Positions 43,842 to 57,848 are shown, numbered from the stretch's first letter. The stretch: DNA of 64,000 nt from Thelonectria olida (GCA_020736575.1 JAGPYM010000006.1:1922001-1986000), one strand, 5' to 3'. Translations and numbers: made by a program. The notes: generated from the letters alone by a model not told the origin.

Positions 43842-45475
43842 TCAGCCTTGGCTTTTAGCTCCACTTGAAGACTTCATCTCCCCAAGCCACTCATCTCTCA
43901 TTGACCTGGCTGCTGCGTTGTGTGATTGCTTGCCGACGACTTCAAGGCCTGCGGTCATGATGCTAATACGGCGAAGTTTCTCCTTGGCTTCTCGTTCATA
44001 GGCGCTTGCCACCTCCAGAGCTTGCTTTTGCATCTCTAGGCGGCTATCTGGCTGAACAGCAACGAGCAGCTGTAGAAACATGTTAGTAAGTTTCATCTGG
44101 ATTTTGCGCGATAAGACTTACCTTGTTCTTTGCGTCAATTCTGGCCTTGAGAGCACCCTTTTGAATCATGGAGACAAGTTCGTTTTCGACAGACCCTCCA
44201 GAAGGAGCAAAGGACGCGTTTAAGCTGTCGAGAGTGACACGCGAGAAGGGCTTGAAGTACTGCACAATGCACTTGTTGCGAATGTGCGAATAGATGGCTG
44301 TAATATGCTTCTGGAGGTAGATGTCTAGTAAATATTCGTTGCGGTATGATTCGAGGATCGACAAACAGTTGGAGTAACGACCATTGACGAAGAGAGTAAT
44401 GGCCTTCCTAATGTGGGACTCAAACTCCAAGAATGTTCGAAAAGATTGGTTGTCTAGCACAAGTGTTTGGAGAGCATCCCTCTCCATGGTAGCCAAGGCA
44501 AGAAGGCCGCCGTAGATGGCGACGTCGTTGGGGCTGGCTATGTGGTCATACTTGGAAGGCGGAGTGGTACTGTCAGTCTCGAGGAAAGACTTGGCTGCAT
44601 CCTCGAAGCGACCCAAGCCCAGGAGACCGATGCCAGAGACAATCCTGGTGTAGGCACTGGGCGTCTTATTTTCAGCGACCTGCAGACCAGTTACTTTACC
44701 AAGGTTGTTGAGGACCATGGTCCAATCGCGGCGCTGGAGGGAAACGTCGACAAGGTGCTTGCTACAATCGATGATGTGTCTGGTGGTGCTGACGTCCTGG
44801 CGCATTTTGCCGTAATGTTCCGCGGCGGCTGCGAGATCTCCTATCTTCTCGAAGTGTCGCCCCAAATCTTCGTTGCCCATCTATTGGTAGCAAGGTTAGC
44901 TTTCTTCACCCGAAAATGGGATTGCGATACTATTTTCTTACTCGGATGCTATCTTTGACAAAATTGTTCTTGTAGGCCTTGAGTTCGGCTTCAAGGCGGT
45001 GCGTCTCTTCTTTGTTTGCTCGATCAGTGCGTTCAATCCAGGCAACGTCTCTATCGGCCTCGGGTTCACCGGGAGCAGCCACACGGAGACATTCCCAAGC
45101 TTCCCTATAGCGAGAAATGTCTGAGTCGGCCTTGGCTTCGGCCATGGCACCTTTCAGCGCATCAACACATAGCGCCACAGAGGACTTTCCGATGAAGATG
45201 AGGCGGTCATATCTTGTTCGGCCTGGACACGACAAGATTTGGCGTTAGCGATGTTGTGGGGTAATCGGAAATTCGATCGGAGTGTGAGCAAGGCGCACCT
45301 TTGTAGTTTTGGATGTAGAGATCGAGGTCGAGCTTGACGGGGTCTGGAGTCGCTGATGTTAGCATGGAGGGACCATGGGACAGGAATCAGGGCAGTTTGA
45401 CGCACCTTGAACGATGACGCCGCCCAAGTTACTCATCTGGGTGAAGAAGTTGAGCAACGAAGTGGACGAAGCCAT
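43842..45475 (-). CDS. csn1: COP9 signalosome subunit 1
   Basis: Five exons, 45475-45406, 45343-45299, 45222-44942, 44880-44122 and 44069-43842, give 460 residues. All four introns (62, 76, 61 and 52 bp) have GT...AG borders, and every joint keeps the frame. The protein shows NYKGRTRYDRLIFIGKSS at the start, the Rpn7-type helical repeats with MGNEDLGRHFEKIGDLAAA, and a PCI domain ending in VSMIQKGALKARIDAKNK. The C-terminal tail is Ala/Lys-rich. CSN1 is a scaffold subunit of the complex that removes NEDD8 from cullins, which in filamentous fungi controls development and secondary metabolism. An upstream in-frame Met exists at 45619, but MASSTSLL at 45475 fits the family better. Confidence 0.9.
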
Positions 45476-48400
45476 GGTGAAGATGTGATTTGGCAAACGC
45501 GATGCCCTCGTTGTCGGTCGTTCACGATTTGGAGAGCTTCCGGAGCTGTTCTGGGCGGGGAGCACGTGGAGACGGCGTTGCTGGTGGGCAAGCAAGCAGG
45601 CAGTGGTGGGGCAGCTCAAGCTGAGCGGTAACGGGAGGCGGGGGAGAATTCACGGTGAGGCTCGGTGAGGAGTGGCTCCCCTTCCTGGCTCGAGGGTACG
45701 TAACGACGTTGAAAATCAAACGTATTCCCGTCCAATTTCCCTCCAATCTCTCCGTGTGGCAATTTGTCGGTGCCGACACGCTCTCATCAAGCTCTAGAAA
45801 CGTAGGGCGCTGTTGGCAGATCCCGTAAACCCGATTTTATCTTTAGGTTAGTTTTCTCTATTTCGTACGCGACCTCGTTAGGGGCGGCCGCCTCCATAAC
45901 GCTCGACCGTTTACGCACTGTGGCCGGCCCGACCTGAGACGGAACCCCCAAAGATGGCATTTGGGGGTTTGCTTCACTCACTCGCTCACGCTGTGTCAGA
46001 CGATTCGAGCGACGGGATTGGGCAGACAAGTTCTTAGAGGGTATCGCAGTTGCAGAATGGTCCGTTTAAACTGTCGCCACAAAGACGCACGATTCGATAC
46101 AGGGTCCAAGGATTATCTTAGCTCGGCGAGGATTTCAGGACCCTAACCTCGCTGCCACTGTCCAATGTCAACGCATCCCACCGATTCCAAAGATGGATAT
46201 CGGCACTTGATAGCATGCACTGTCGTCATCTCACATCCCTAAATAGGATCTTGGGCTGGATGAGGTGGCTTGCGCTTGTTCGCTGCATTCCGCCGTTTAT
46301 TCCCGCCGCCTTCTAGAAGCCCGGGTACGCAGATCAGGATGCATGAAGATGCCACCTTGTTCGAGAGTGAGCCACACAATGACTTAGTTCCACAGTCTAT
46401 TCTCTCCAACCGCATCTACCGTTACAGGGCAGATCCTCTTGAGTTCAACCCCAGTATCGGTCCCGGCCGAGAATGACGTCTATTTGGGGAGAGACGCCGG
46501 TAAGTTCGGCTTCTGCGTGGAAGTGGGAGAGCCTGGCTGCATGCAATGCAAGATGGCAGTTTGACTTTATCGGCTTCGGCATCTAACGAACCCCAACTTA
46601 CCAGGAACATCTCGCGAGCGGATTGTGAGATACGACATCGGTGACATGACTTCTGTAGTATACTGTAACGCGTTTAGATGGCCAAGGCGGCTGAGCGGCA
46701 GAATATGTGGCATGATCAAGACACAGAAGACAAGTATGTGCATGTTGAAACCAGGCATGGTGAGAGCTTCAATACTATCCGAACAAAGATTCATTGAGAA
46801 GAGTTACGGAAGCTACGTAGAAGAATAACTGATAGCCACTTGTACGACGAAATGCCACGATAGCAAAATAGCATGGCGTGAATGGGACCAAAGCGAGAAA
46901 GGCGTTGAAACAAAGCTTTGACGCCAAGACGAAAGCCAAGACTTGAGCCAAATTCCCAAACTCCCACTCCCTTGGGTCCTTGAGGAGAAATTCAACTGTC
47001 CAGGCTTCTCGGTGCCACCTTGAACCAGAGGAACGAGTACGCGTGTCGAACCATGCACCATGATCAGTGCCGATTCCGAGTTTCCGTCTCCTTTCCACCA
47101 ATGACGCTGCAGATAGATGCTGATTAGGACGGAAGGCGTAATATTCGAGAAGAGTTATTCCTTTGTGAATCTGTTTCCCCAACCTCCCACTCCCCTGGAA
47201 TCGGACCCGAGAGTTCGTCCACCGTTGCCTGAGAGAAGAAGAGAATCTTGGCGCCAAGACTGAAACACGGCTGCAGAATCCCGTTTTGTCGGGAGTGCGG
47301 CATCAAAGGGGAGCGAGCGTGATGTCATTTGAGATTCGGGGAGCCTACGAAGGACGAGATACGTTTAGCTCCCCCATCGAAGGATAGTTATGGATGCTTT
47401 GCCACGCTAGCAAGGGACAGGCGATTTAGAGAATGCGGTATTATGAGGGCTGCTTTGGTTTAACTCACTTGAGCCTGCAATGTGGGCAGTCAATTGTGTG
47501 TGTCTCTCTGCCGGCCGTGGCCTGCAAAGTATGTTACACACTTTAATATTTTCTAAATTATTATGCCTCCATGTTGAAGCTTATACAGCATAAAATGAAG
47601 AATTTTTATCTTGTGGCACTTTGATACTGGACGTGACACGCAATTCAGAGGAAGGAGACTGCTGCTTGAAACCGCGTCGAAGCCACACAGTGCGTCATGA
47701 TAGACTCGCTGCACTGGCCCATGTCCGTCCATGCCCGGAGCCGAAGGCCGCTCACTGTCCTTCTTGGGCGAGCGACTGCCTTCACGACAGGGATTCTACT
47801 CTCTGGCACACTTTCTACACGAATGAAAAACAAAGAAAAAATTAAGGTTCTTGCTTTGGTCTGCTGCGAGGACGGCAAATCGCCTGCCGCCAGTGTTCTC
47901 CCCGCTGTGCTGAGCTGTTTGCTATGGCAGATAATTGTCTCGCGTCATGTCATTTGTGGTCCTTCTGTTGCTGAAGCCTGTACGATGGCGTAATGTTGCA
48001 GGTATGTGGTGGGTTGCGCTCTCGGGGCTTCCGTGCTCTGTGCTTTCTGTTGTGTGCACTGGAGTCGAATGGCGTGGTTTCCGCACTCAAGCCCAGTTGC
48101 AGTCTTATGCTGTACGTTTCGTGTATCATCAGTGGGTATGGATACCTACTAAGTTAGTCTGCACAGCGTTGTGGTGAGCACCAGCATCATCTTGGTCATT
48201 GCATTGCTTTCTGAAGACTTTCTTATCCATGGAATGGTACTCGCCTACTTTGTTCCCATCAAAGTTGTTCGGTCTGGCTTGTGGCTGTTGGCGGAGATTC
48301 CCTCTTTGTTTCCATTTGCTCGGGAAGCCCGGGGATTCGGGTTTGGGTCTTTGGAAGGGCTTGGGGTTTGCGAGACGGTTCATTGGTCTGGGTCGTCAAA

Positions 48401-51400
48401 TACGGTTGGTATGTATTCGAGACTTGGTACAGTTGAGAGGCTTAACTGGATGATCTGACTGTACCTGTGAGTGTCTCGATGCTCAAGTTCGTATGGCATC
48501 GAATATCATTATGTTAGGCTCGTAGACACATCAAGACATATTCCTTCAATGAACTAAAGTGAAATGTGCGTCATATCTTGCAATATAAGAATGCTTCTTA
48601 CCGTACCCTCTTTCATTCATACTCGTAGGAAAGCAAGTACTGCGTAGGGGACACCGGGGACCCAGATGACCTGACCAGACGCTGCCGCAGATAACACGGG
48701 AACAAGGACCATCTCGAGTCAATGACTCTGGCGTGCCTTTATTCGTACGGAGGACTCCAAGTATGGGAAAAGTGGCCCTGGTGCGGCGCCGCGGGCAAAG
48801 TTGTGTTGGTCCCTTTGGTCTCTCCTCGACAAGGATGGAGATCTGGCTGACGGTCTCGAACCGTGATTGCCCTACAAGAGCCCCTCTCAGTTGGCCGCCT
48901 GGTCGATGTTTCTGCATGCCTCTGCATTTGCATATTGCTCTCGGCCCTCTTGCCTGTCTGTTGTTTTCGCTTTTCGCGGTTGTCGAGGCGGGTACCCTTT
49001 GGTGCGCGTAGGCGCGTTTTGCTTGTTCATCTACCTTAACCTTACCTCCCTCCATATTTGCATCGAGAGTGATTAGCTTCGCTCCAGAGATGACGTCCGA
49101 AGATCGAAGTAGACCCTACAACACAACGGCGTTGGTGATCTGTCTCTAGGTTCGTACCGTCATAGAGTAGGTCAACAAGTAAACGCCCGCTCGTTCTAGA
49201 CCTAACATCTCCTGAGCCAAAACCTTCGACCTGGAGACTCTCTATAGTACATAGGTAGGTAGTTAGGGGAGAAGACGCGTACGTTCACACGGGACAGGCC
49301 TGGGACAACTGACAATGGGACCAGCCTCAGTTTGTCTTGCTCATTTTACGGTCTCGTCTGAGCTTCCACATTGAAGAAGCCCCCCGTGCATCTAACCCTC
49401 CCTTTTACAGCGCAGTCAGTTTCCTTTAACTTCAAAGCAATGTGCGGATGGCACTACACAGCCCGGATGGTGGAGGTGTAGTCACTCTCCCACCGTTGTC
49501 CTTGCCCGTGCCAGCTCCGGTATCCGTTGGATAGACGCCAGACAGACGCCATCAACAGGCCTTGCGTTCCGTGTTAGCCGTGCATGATGGGAGAGAGAGC
49601 CAACACGGAATGCGATTGCCAGCATGGGGGACAGAGACGACCCTTCTTCCCCTGACCCACTGCGTCACTGTCTCTCTCCAACTGCCACTTTACTCTACCT
49701 TCTCTCTAATTCGTAGCTTTCGGCCCCAGCCCATTTGAGTCAATCCGCAACAACAAATCGCTCGGCCATGGGCACCGTGCGAGGAAAAACACGGCCCTTT
49801 TGCAGCTCATCGGTCTCGAGAGGAGGGGACGACGGGAACTTTGCGTGGGCGCTCGGCCGGCCCCCTTCCATTGGTGCTGGACGAAGTAACTCTCCATCCA
49901 TCCATTCAACGGGCGCTGGCAATTGAATCCATGTCCATCACTTCCATTCGGTCTTTTATTGGAGTCTTCGGATATCGGGCTTTTCTGCTCAATTCAGACA
50001 TGGACCAAGCGCCCCGACACGCTCGCCCATCATGCTTCTGCAACTTCCAGGTGGAGTTGGCTTCTTTCGACTTTGGCCACACCCCATCGTGAACCCTGTC
50101 ACTTCACCACCTCCAACATCCATCTCGTTGCTTGCTTGCTTGCTCCGGCTTGTGTCCGTCGCACTTCGCCCGTCGTCGGCGTCTGTCCAAGCCAGCTACG
50201 TAACTACTTTTGGGTCTGGGCGACTTGTTCGCAACCTTATTACTTTCCCCTTGCCTCCCCCGTTCTCTCGACTGCATGCACTCCATTCCATGATCCATCC
50301 CGCCTCGCTTTGAGCTCTTTCTCACCCCAATTCCACCTCTCGTCCCCGGCGTTCAAAAGTAATACATCTATCTTTTTAATCTGACCTCGACCCTCTCGCT
50401 TCGCCAGGCCCATTCTCTCAGGCTCACTTTTTCTTGGCTCTGTCTTCTCAAGACCTTGGCCTTTCTTGGTCTTCTCTTGGCATACGACTTTTACACTTTG
50501 TCGCCCATAATTTTCCTGCGCCTTGACCCCTTGCCAGCTCTTTTCCCTGCTACGTTACAACATTTGGCACTGGGCGCCAGCGGTGAATTCGCCGACTCGC
50601 CTTCCCCAGCACCGTGTGTCTTGAACAGGCTACACTGTAACGGCTCAAATCCCGCTCCAAAACGACCTAACGACCGGCCCCATCCACCACCCGCTACGGT
50701 GCGCCCTCTGTGCTTCGAAGTGACTTCCAGTCGTGCACTGAACTTGCCTGAATTGGCCTGTCGACTCTCCTGTTCCTCTCGTTCTCGCTCAGGCTCGTCA
50801 ATCAGTCTCGCTCTTTTCCTCTCCCTCTCCCACTCGCTCTCGCCCACGCACACGCCTCCTTCTTGTCGCGAAACGCTCTCCTCGAACCGGCCCGCTTCTC
50901 ACAAACCTGCACCCTTTGACCTATATTTTTATCGACCCTACGTCCGCCCAAAACGAATCGTTTCGCATCGGGTGCTTCCATCGCTTCGGTCGCCGTTTCT
51001 CGCTGCGGGAGCTGCGTAGACTCTCTCCCCGCTGATGGCCTAGAACCGGCCTGCGACTCAAAGGGCAATTGGGACTTGGGTTTGCCGCTGGCTTTGCTTG
51101 CTTCCGCGCCCCTGCACTCGTTCCGCCAGATCCCCCCTCAACCACGACCTGGCCGTTATCCTCGCCGTCCTCGCCGCACCTATTGCTGTCGCTACCCGTC
51201 GATTCAATTCCTACCTCATCTTTATTGCATTCAACTTCCAACTCAATTTTAACGACGGCTTCGAGCCCGACCAAAGGTGAGCCCCGCCTTCAGGTGCTAC
51301 TTCAGCAGGCGCCCTCCCAAGCCATTCTACACGTCCGAATGCCTACGCCTGTAGCCCGCCGCGCTGCCTCTTGGCTTCTTGGCTCTGGGGGCATGGTGCA

Positions 51401-51508
51401 TCCTCCCATCTTCTCTCATCCCTCCTCACATCACTGGTGCTGAGCGCCCTCCCGTTTCCATCGCCAATTTCATCATCGCCTCGATTTACTGACCTCGTAT
51501 AGCCCGAA
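45476..51508. other. 6-kb gene-free upstream region of the Zn2Cys6 gene
   Basis: No gene is supported in this stretch. A 160-residue minus-strand frame (46775-47257) has hydrophobic patches but no family character. Between about 49900 and 51500 the plus strand is CT-rich and contains several short upstream open frames, as expected of a long leader for a regulatory gene. A probable leader intron lies at 51277-51502. Confidence 0.45.
51277..51502 (+). other. probable 5'-leader intron of the Zn2Cys6 gene
   Basis: AAAG is followed by the strong donor GTGAGC at 51277, and a TTACTGAC branch-like element precedes the acceptor TATAG ending at 51502, six bases before the ATG. An in-frame stop (TAA, 51250-51252) in the preceding exon shows that exon is untranslated if spliced. 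Confidence 0.6.
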
Positions 51509-54500
51509 ATGTCTCCTGATGTCGCCGAAGATGACCCCGGCCAGTCGTCTACAAACGATTGGCAAGTCAACGATCCCCCGACGCCATCCGCCGGCAGCAT
51601 CAAGTCGGATGTTGACGCTGACGACGATAACAACGTCTCGACCGACGCGCTTTCACAACCCATTCAGAAGCGACGAAGAGTAACGCGCGCTTGTGATGAA
51701 TGTCGTCGCAAGAAGATCAAGTGTGACGGCAAACAACCATGTACTCACTGCTCTGTCTACAGCTACGGTATGCCTCCCGAATTATGCCTCTCTCACGAAC
51801 TCGACGTCTCTTCGCACGCCTCATTTATGTATCGTTGTACCGTGGCTCCTGAGCTGACCACCACCTCCTTTAGAATGCACATACGATAAGCCGTCAAATC
51901 GAAGAAGAAACCCCGCACCGCAGTACATTGAAGCCCTCGAAAATCGCCTACAACGCGCTGAGTCTCTTCTTCACAAGTTCATGCCCGATGTTGATCTGGC
52001 CGACCCCAATCTCGATCCAGCAATCCAGCAAGAATTCCGAAATCGCGAAAATGCCCGTGTCCAATCCTCAAAAGCTAGACAACCTCAGGTTCAGCAACCC
52101 GATGTCAACGATGCTCATCTCACCTCGATGATCGATTCCATCGGACAACTCGACATTGACGATCGGGGTGGTTGGGATTTCCATGGCGTCTCCTCTGGTG
52201 CAGTCTTTTTGAGGCGGATGAAAGAGCATTTTCGAGGAATGATGGGTCCTGTTGGAAAAGCCCCCTTTCTCCCGCGACCCGATCGAACCCCAGGCGGCCT
52301 CGCGAACCTCGATTCTCCTTCACCTGCCGCCCAATCTCCCTTCGCTTTTTCACCTAGTGTTCCCGAGCTTCCTCCCAAGGAAGTGGCCCGGAAACTCTGC
52401 TACTACTCTCTCAGCTGTGCAACCTGTCTCGTGCGAATCGTCCATATGCCAACTTTTTATGAGAAGTTCGAAAAGATTTACGAGAGGCCGCTTGACAACC
52501 TTTCACAAGAAGAAACTCACTTTCTGGGACTCCTTTTTGCAGTCATGGCCCTAGGCTGCATGTACAATAATCTCGATGATGATTCAGGAGCCGCCGCCTT
52601 CAGAGAAGCCACAGAAGAAGGGTACGGTGAACTTGGAACTCCATATGAAAGGAAATGCTAACCTGCCTTGGCAGCATCAAATATTACAACAACGCACGAT
52701 CTCTACTTCAAGATATCACGGAGTGCCGGGATCTTACCTCATTACAGGCCCTCCTATTTATAATCCTCTTTCTCCAGGCCACCTCAAATCTCAGCGGTTG
52801 CTATTCATTTGTTGGGATCGCACTTCGTTCAGCCTTGAAGATAGGCCTTCATCGCCACTTGCAGCACGAAAGGCTCGATACTGTTGAGAAAGAAATCCGA
52901 AAACGCGTTTTCTACGTTATTCGACAGATGGACATCTATGTTTCAACCCTACTTGGCTTCCCGCTCATGCTTCATGTCGACGATATTGACCAGCCCTTCC
53001 CTATCGAGGTCGACGATGAATTTATCACACCACACGGCATTCTCTCACCACCTCAAGGCACATCGTCCTTCTTCCAAGCCTTCAATGCCCATTCTCATTT
53101 GATGGAAATTCTCGCCAAGATCACCAAATACGTGTACCCCATGAAGGGACTGGACCAGAGCGTTATGAAGGACAACAAGCCGACATCTACCTATCTGATC
53201 AGCTATGGGCGGATCAAGGAGATTGAAGCCGATTTGCACTCTTGGTTTGAACAGCTTCCTGAAAACTGGCGTCCAAGCGCCGATGGCCCGATCGAGGTCG
53301 TTCGGTACGTTTCTTTGACAACTGACCCTTGAAACTGCTAACCTATTAATCAGCGTCCGCCACCTGCTGAGATTTGCCTACGCCCATGTGCAACTGGTCT
53401 TGTACCGACCCTTCCTCCACTATGTATCCCCCCGTCTTAGCCATGGAAGCAAGGTCGATGAGCTGTCATATGCCTGTGCAGCAGCGGCAATCAGTGTGTC
53501 CCGAAACATTGTCCACATTGGCCTCGAGATTAGGAAGCAGCGAGTCCTCAGTGGTCCATATTGGTTCATGCTTTACACCGAGTTTTTCGCGGTTCTGTCA
53601 CTGGTCTTCTACGCCATAGAAAATCCCGAGAAGCCAGGATCCGGTGAGGTGTTGGCTGATGCTCGTGCGGGAAGAGAGATGATTGCTGCTCTCGCGGATA
53701 AGAGCGTGGCTGCAGAGAGAGTCTCTAACGCCCTCACGGTATGTGATTAATGCCTTTTTGCGAGGTATCTGCTAACGTAACAAAGGTCTTGTTTGATAAG
53801 TTGCCCGAGCGACTGGATCCATTACAGATGCGAGCGATGCCCTCAAGGAAGAGGTCTGCACCCATGGGACGGCCCTCATCGGTATCGTCGCAACAGACTA
53901 CAATTCCCGCCAGCATCTCATCGCGACAGACTTCCGATTTCGCGCGCAGCAGTCAAGTTACAACTACCAGCTATGCAACGAGCTTTACCCCAAGCACGAT
54001 GGAACAAATGCCCGTAAACACTGCTTCCGGCTTTCAGGATGGCGGTTTCTCGTCTGCCTTTGGTGACTTTATGTCAATGGATCTATCAGCCCGAGACACG
54101 CCTGAATCTACGAGCACGGCGACTAGCTCTCAACGCAACCCATACACGGGACAACCCTTAAGCATGCACAACCCCGTGAACAAGCTCGACTCGCTTATGT
54201 TCCCATCGGAAGATCCGTTTGCTTACCCCAACCAGCCCATGATGGAGCTAGGGTTCCCTGGAAAGTCGGAAGCGCCCAGCAGTGTGTCGGAAGCAAGCCC
54301 AGATATGCAGCTGTTCCTGACTGGTACATTCGACGACGTGGAGAGCTCCCTGTTTGGCCAGCAGCCTCCGCCGTATATGATGCACCAACAGGCGCAGCCA
54401 ATGATGAGCATGTCAAACCAAATGTACGACCCAAGCTTGATGGGTCTTCACTCGTCGAATCACTCAATAGTGTCATCGGCATCAACGCACTCTCAACCAA

Positions 54501-54703
54501 TGAGAGTGCCACAGTCCCACGCGCAAGCACAGGCGCAAGCGCACTCGCGAGCGCAGCACCAGGCGCACTTAATGACAAGCAGACGAGCGCACTCAGCACG
54601 AGCGCAGGAGAGGCAGATTCAGCAGATGTTTACGGAGCAAGGAATGCAAGCGGACTGGGGGAGTTTCTTTGGTTCAGGACGGGGAGGATTTCAAGGCATG
54701 TAA
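51509..54703 (+). CDS. Zn(II)2Cys6 fungal transcription factor
   Basis: Five exons, 51509-51767, 51874-52621, 52675-53304, 53354-53738 and 53786-54703, give 979 residues. All joints restore the frame. The zinc cluster CX2CX6CX5CX2CX6C occupies residues 62-88, and its last Cys lies in exon 2. It is preceded by the basic [20 protein letters not shown] and followed by a short dimerisation helix ([19 protein letters not shown]). A fungal-specific regulatory domain covers roughly 250-600, with [18 protein letters not shown] in the middle. The last 250 residues are Ser/Gln/Met-rich with a QA/HA repeat tract. It is a probable nuclear regulator of metabolism; the target pathway cannot be read from the sequence. 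Confidence 0.92.
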
Positions 54704-55795
54704 CGGTCGCAACATTGATACCCATTTCACGACACCGGAGGCGTGCGGGCGCCGGATACTTTTGTTGTTGCTGCAGGTGGTGCGAGGAGACGGACTTGAA
54801 GGCAAAGAGAAGACAAGAGAAGAGGAGGGATATGGGAACGCCACTGCAAGGTCACACAAAACGGGCGGCATGCTTAGAGGGAATATTGGCAAATAGACGG
54901 AGCGAGTTGTTTTATCTTGGAAAGTGCATATACGGACGGACACGGGCGGGATTACCCTTTGGATATGATGATGACTTGGCATGGAGCGGAGCAAGTTACA
55001 AGTGGCATGTTTCTGCCTGTTGGATTGTATGGACGAGAGCTGGGATGTAGATATAGTCACGATACAACTTTTGTTGTCATGACATTCCTGTAAGAACGAC
55101 CTATTCTATGACTTGGTGATATTTGCTCCCATTGCGTGCAGTCTTGAGTTCATTTGGATGGGCTCACTAAGATCATCTTTTTAGCGTAGCTGGAATGAGG
55201 TGATGTGAGAAGGAGCAACTCGTATTCTAAGCAAGGCAGGTCTGGCGAGACAGAGCGAAGGGCGTTTCCCTCGCAGATCGACTGACGGACTCGAGGCGGC
55301 CGATTCGGTACCGTTGATGCACAGTGTTTAAAGTTAGCTCGGACAAGTCCGGCACGGCTTCCCGAGAGCCGGTCCGTTTCTGGCGTGCCACGATGCTGTT
55401 TGTGACGTATGGGCGAAGCACATCACTACGTAACGGGGGGGGGGGGAGGGAGATGATGAACGGTGAAAGCGCAGATGACAGTACGCAACGGTATGTGGAC
55501 GATCAAAGTCTAATACACCAAAACAAACAGATAACAAGACAAGCCTGCAAGACGACCCGCTATGGCATGTGGTTGACGATGTTGTTTGTTCCTTATCGTT
55601 ATCGCACCCGACCGAATGCATCTCTTCCGCTTAGCTCAGGTAAGCAGTTCAGCGATACCGCCGCCATGTAACCATCCATGTCCGGCTTGCGCCGAGGCTC
55701 CCCAACCAAACCAAACCAGCCACACAAGTCATCCGCTCTCAGACTGACGACACTCATCGCGACTTCATCCCAAGCTTGACTGTCATTGTAAGGAC
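54704..55795. other. intergenic, Zn2Cys6 gene / aminopeptidase
   Basis: This 1.1-kb spacer holds the 3' flank of the regulator and the promoter of the next gene. A run of twelve G residues lies at 55435-55446. No gene is recognised. Confidence 0.4.
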
Positions 55796-57848
55796 ATGGC
55801 TTCTCAGCTACCCAGGCCGATCTGGCCTGCCTCGATTTGCGGCGAGGCGAGGAGAGAATCAGCTCGAGCTCCAGCTGCAGCACCAGCACCAGCAGCAGCC
55901 CCAGCTAAAGCATCGCCTTCAACACCCGCTGTGTCCATTCCAGCAGCGATTCGTCCGCCGCCCGCGATAGCTCCTTCCTCAAAACCAGCCTCGACTCCGA
56001 GGAGATCTAGTGGTCTCCTCGAGTATGACCTCGTCTTGGAGGATGAATTTGATGCTTTGTAAGTGTTTCTGCTAGGCACGATAAAGCTCCGAGCCTCGTG
56101 TCAACTAACCGCCGACGCTGTAATAGGTCCATCGAGCTCAAGAATGGTAGCAATGCTCAAAGTAGCACTACCCCCAGCAACAGCAGCAGCAGCAGCAGCA
56201 AGAACAAGTATCCCGGTAAGTCATTGAAACCCCATGCATTCACCATGATTGAGAACCTCTGCTCTAACCCCAAGTCCCTGTCCAGCCAAACTCCATGCTC
56301 GCAAGGTTGCTGCCGAATTGGGCGTTAGCGATGGCCTCATATACCTCCCAGGTGAACCCACTCGTCTGTACGAGGACTCTGACCAGTCTCCCCCTTTCAA
56401 GCAGCGCAGATAGTATGCTCCCATTTGCCCCCTCTATACCTGCTTCCATGTCTAACGTGCTCACCAGCTTCTATTATCTGACTGGCGCCAACTTCCCCGA
56501 CTGCGCTGTCACGTACGAAATCTCAAATGACCGCCTCACCCTCTGGATTCCTTACGTCGAGCCACGCCAAGTCCTTTGGTATGGCGCTACTCCTAATGCT
56601 GCTGAGGCCATGCGTCTCTACGACGTTGATGAAGTGCGCTACACGGCTCAGTTGTCCAAGTTCCTCCATGGCCACCTTCGACCCGCTACTACGCTGTACA
56701 TCCTTCACCCAGACCAGGTTCCAAAGCTTGCTGACCGCCCTCGCGGGCAGACGCACATCAACTACTCCAAGTTGCGTCCTGCCATGGACCAGGCTCGTGT
56801 TGTCAAGACAGACTACGAAGTCGCACTCATCCGTCGTGCTGCTCGCATCTCCTCCGCTGCTCATCGCGCTGTTGCCGAACGTATCCTGTCTATGAAGAAT
56901 GAGCAGGAAATCGAGGCTGTCTTTATCTCAGAGTGTACGTCTCGTGGCGCACACGCCCAGGCATATCCCGTCATCGCTGGTGCTGGTGTAAATGCTTCTA
57001 CGCTTCATTACGGCGCAAACGATCAGCCTCTCGAAAACAAGCAGCTCGTCATCGTTGACGCAGGCTGCGAGTACTCGTGCTACGCCAGTGACATTACCCG
57101 TACGCTGCCTATTTCAGGCTCCTTCACACCCGAAGCCGCAGCTATCCACGCCATCGTGCAGAGCATGCAGGACGAGTGCGTCAAGCGCATCAAGCCCGGC
57201 TGCGTTTTCTACGCGCTGCATCTTCTTGCTTCGGACGTGGCTATACGCGGCCTGCTCAAGCTGGGTATTCTAAAGGGGCGTTTCGACGAGATTCAAAAGG
57301 CTGGCACTGTTGCCGCCTTCTTCCCACACGGGTTGGGTCATCATGTTGGTCTCGAGGTGCACGATGTGAGCGGCGCAGAGAGATTGCTGCTGGCGCGAGA
57401 GAGTGGCGTGCAAATTGAAGGTGGGAAGAGAGAGATGGTGTCACCGTCGACCTTGCAGACTTTGCGGCGTATGGCTTCTGCGCCGCCGCCGTATCATGGA
57501 CGGCAGGCTCTTGAGCCTAATATGATTGTCACAGTCGAGCCTGGAATGTAAGTCACCTTCCCCATTTCCCAAGGCCTTTCTGGGAAACTGTTTCTCTGGT
57601 GGACAAGCTACTGACATATGCCATTTAGCTACTTCTGCCGCCCCTTCATCGAGGGATACTTCCTGAGCAACGTTGCCCACGCCAAGTTCATTGACAATGA
57701 AGTCCTGGAGAATTACTACGGCGTCGGCGGCGTACGGATTGAAGACGATATTCTCGTTACTGAGAATGGACATGAGAACATCTCGATCGAGGCACCCAAG
57801 GGCGAGGAATTGTTGGATGTGATTAATGGCAGCTTTGAGAAGATTTGA
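55796..57848 (+). CDS. Xaa-Pro aminopeptidase (M24B, PepP-like)
   Basis: Five exons, 55796-56058, 56127-56215, 56286-56412, 56468-57547 and 57629-57848, give 592 residues. The first 80 residues are Ala/Pro/Ser-rich, and a CAG-type repeat at about 56180-56200 encodes a serine run. The aminopeptidase P N-terminal domain includes [17 protein letters not shown] and [12 protein letters not shown]. The catalytic pita-bread domain shows the metal ligands: [17 protein letters not shown] (two Asp, about 356 and 367), [15 protein letters not shown] (His about 447), VEPGIYF (Glu about 517) and [11 protein letters not shown] (Glu about 556). It releases N-terminal residues that precede proline, using two Mn or similar ions. 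There is no signal peptide, so it is probably cytosolic; the Ala/Pro-rich N-terminus is unusual. Confidence 0.92.

Noticed and set aside
46960..47200. Apparent direct repeat around CTCCCACTCCC
   Set aside because: Only about 12 bases match between the two copies, which is compatible with chance in CT-rich DNA.
46775..47257. 160-residue minus-strand frame with hydrophobic patches
   Set aside because: No recognisable family, no splice signals and no clear leader; kept only as a note in the gene-free interval.
55435..55446. Run of twelve G residues as a possible G-quadruplex
   Set aside because: A single homopolymer without spaced G-tracts is more likely slippage, and its length may be a sequencing artefact.
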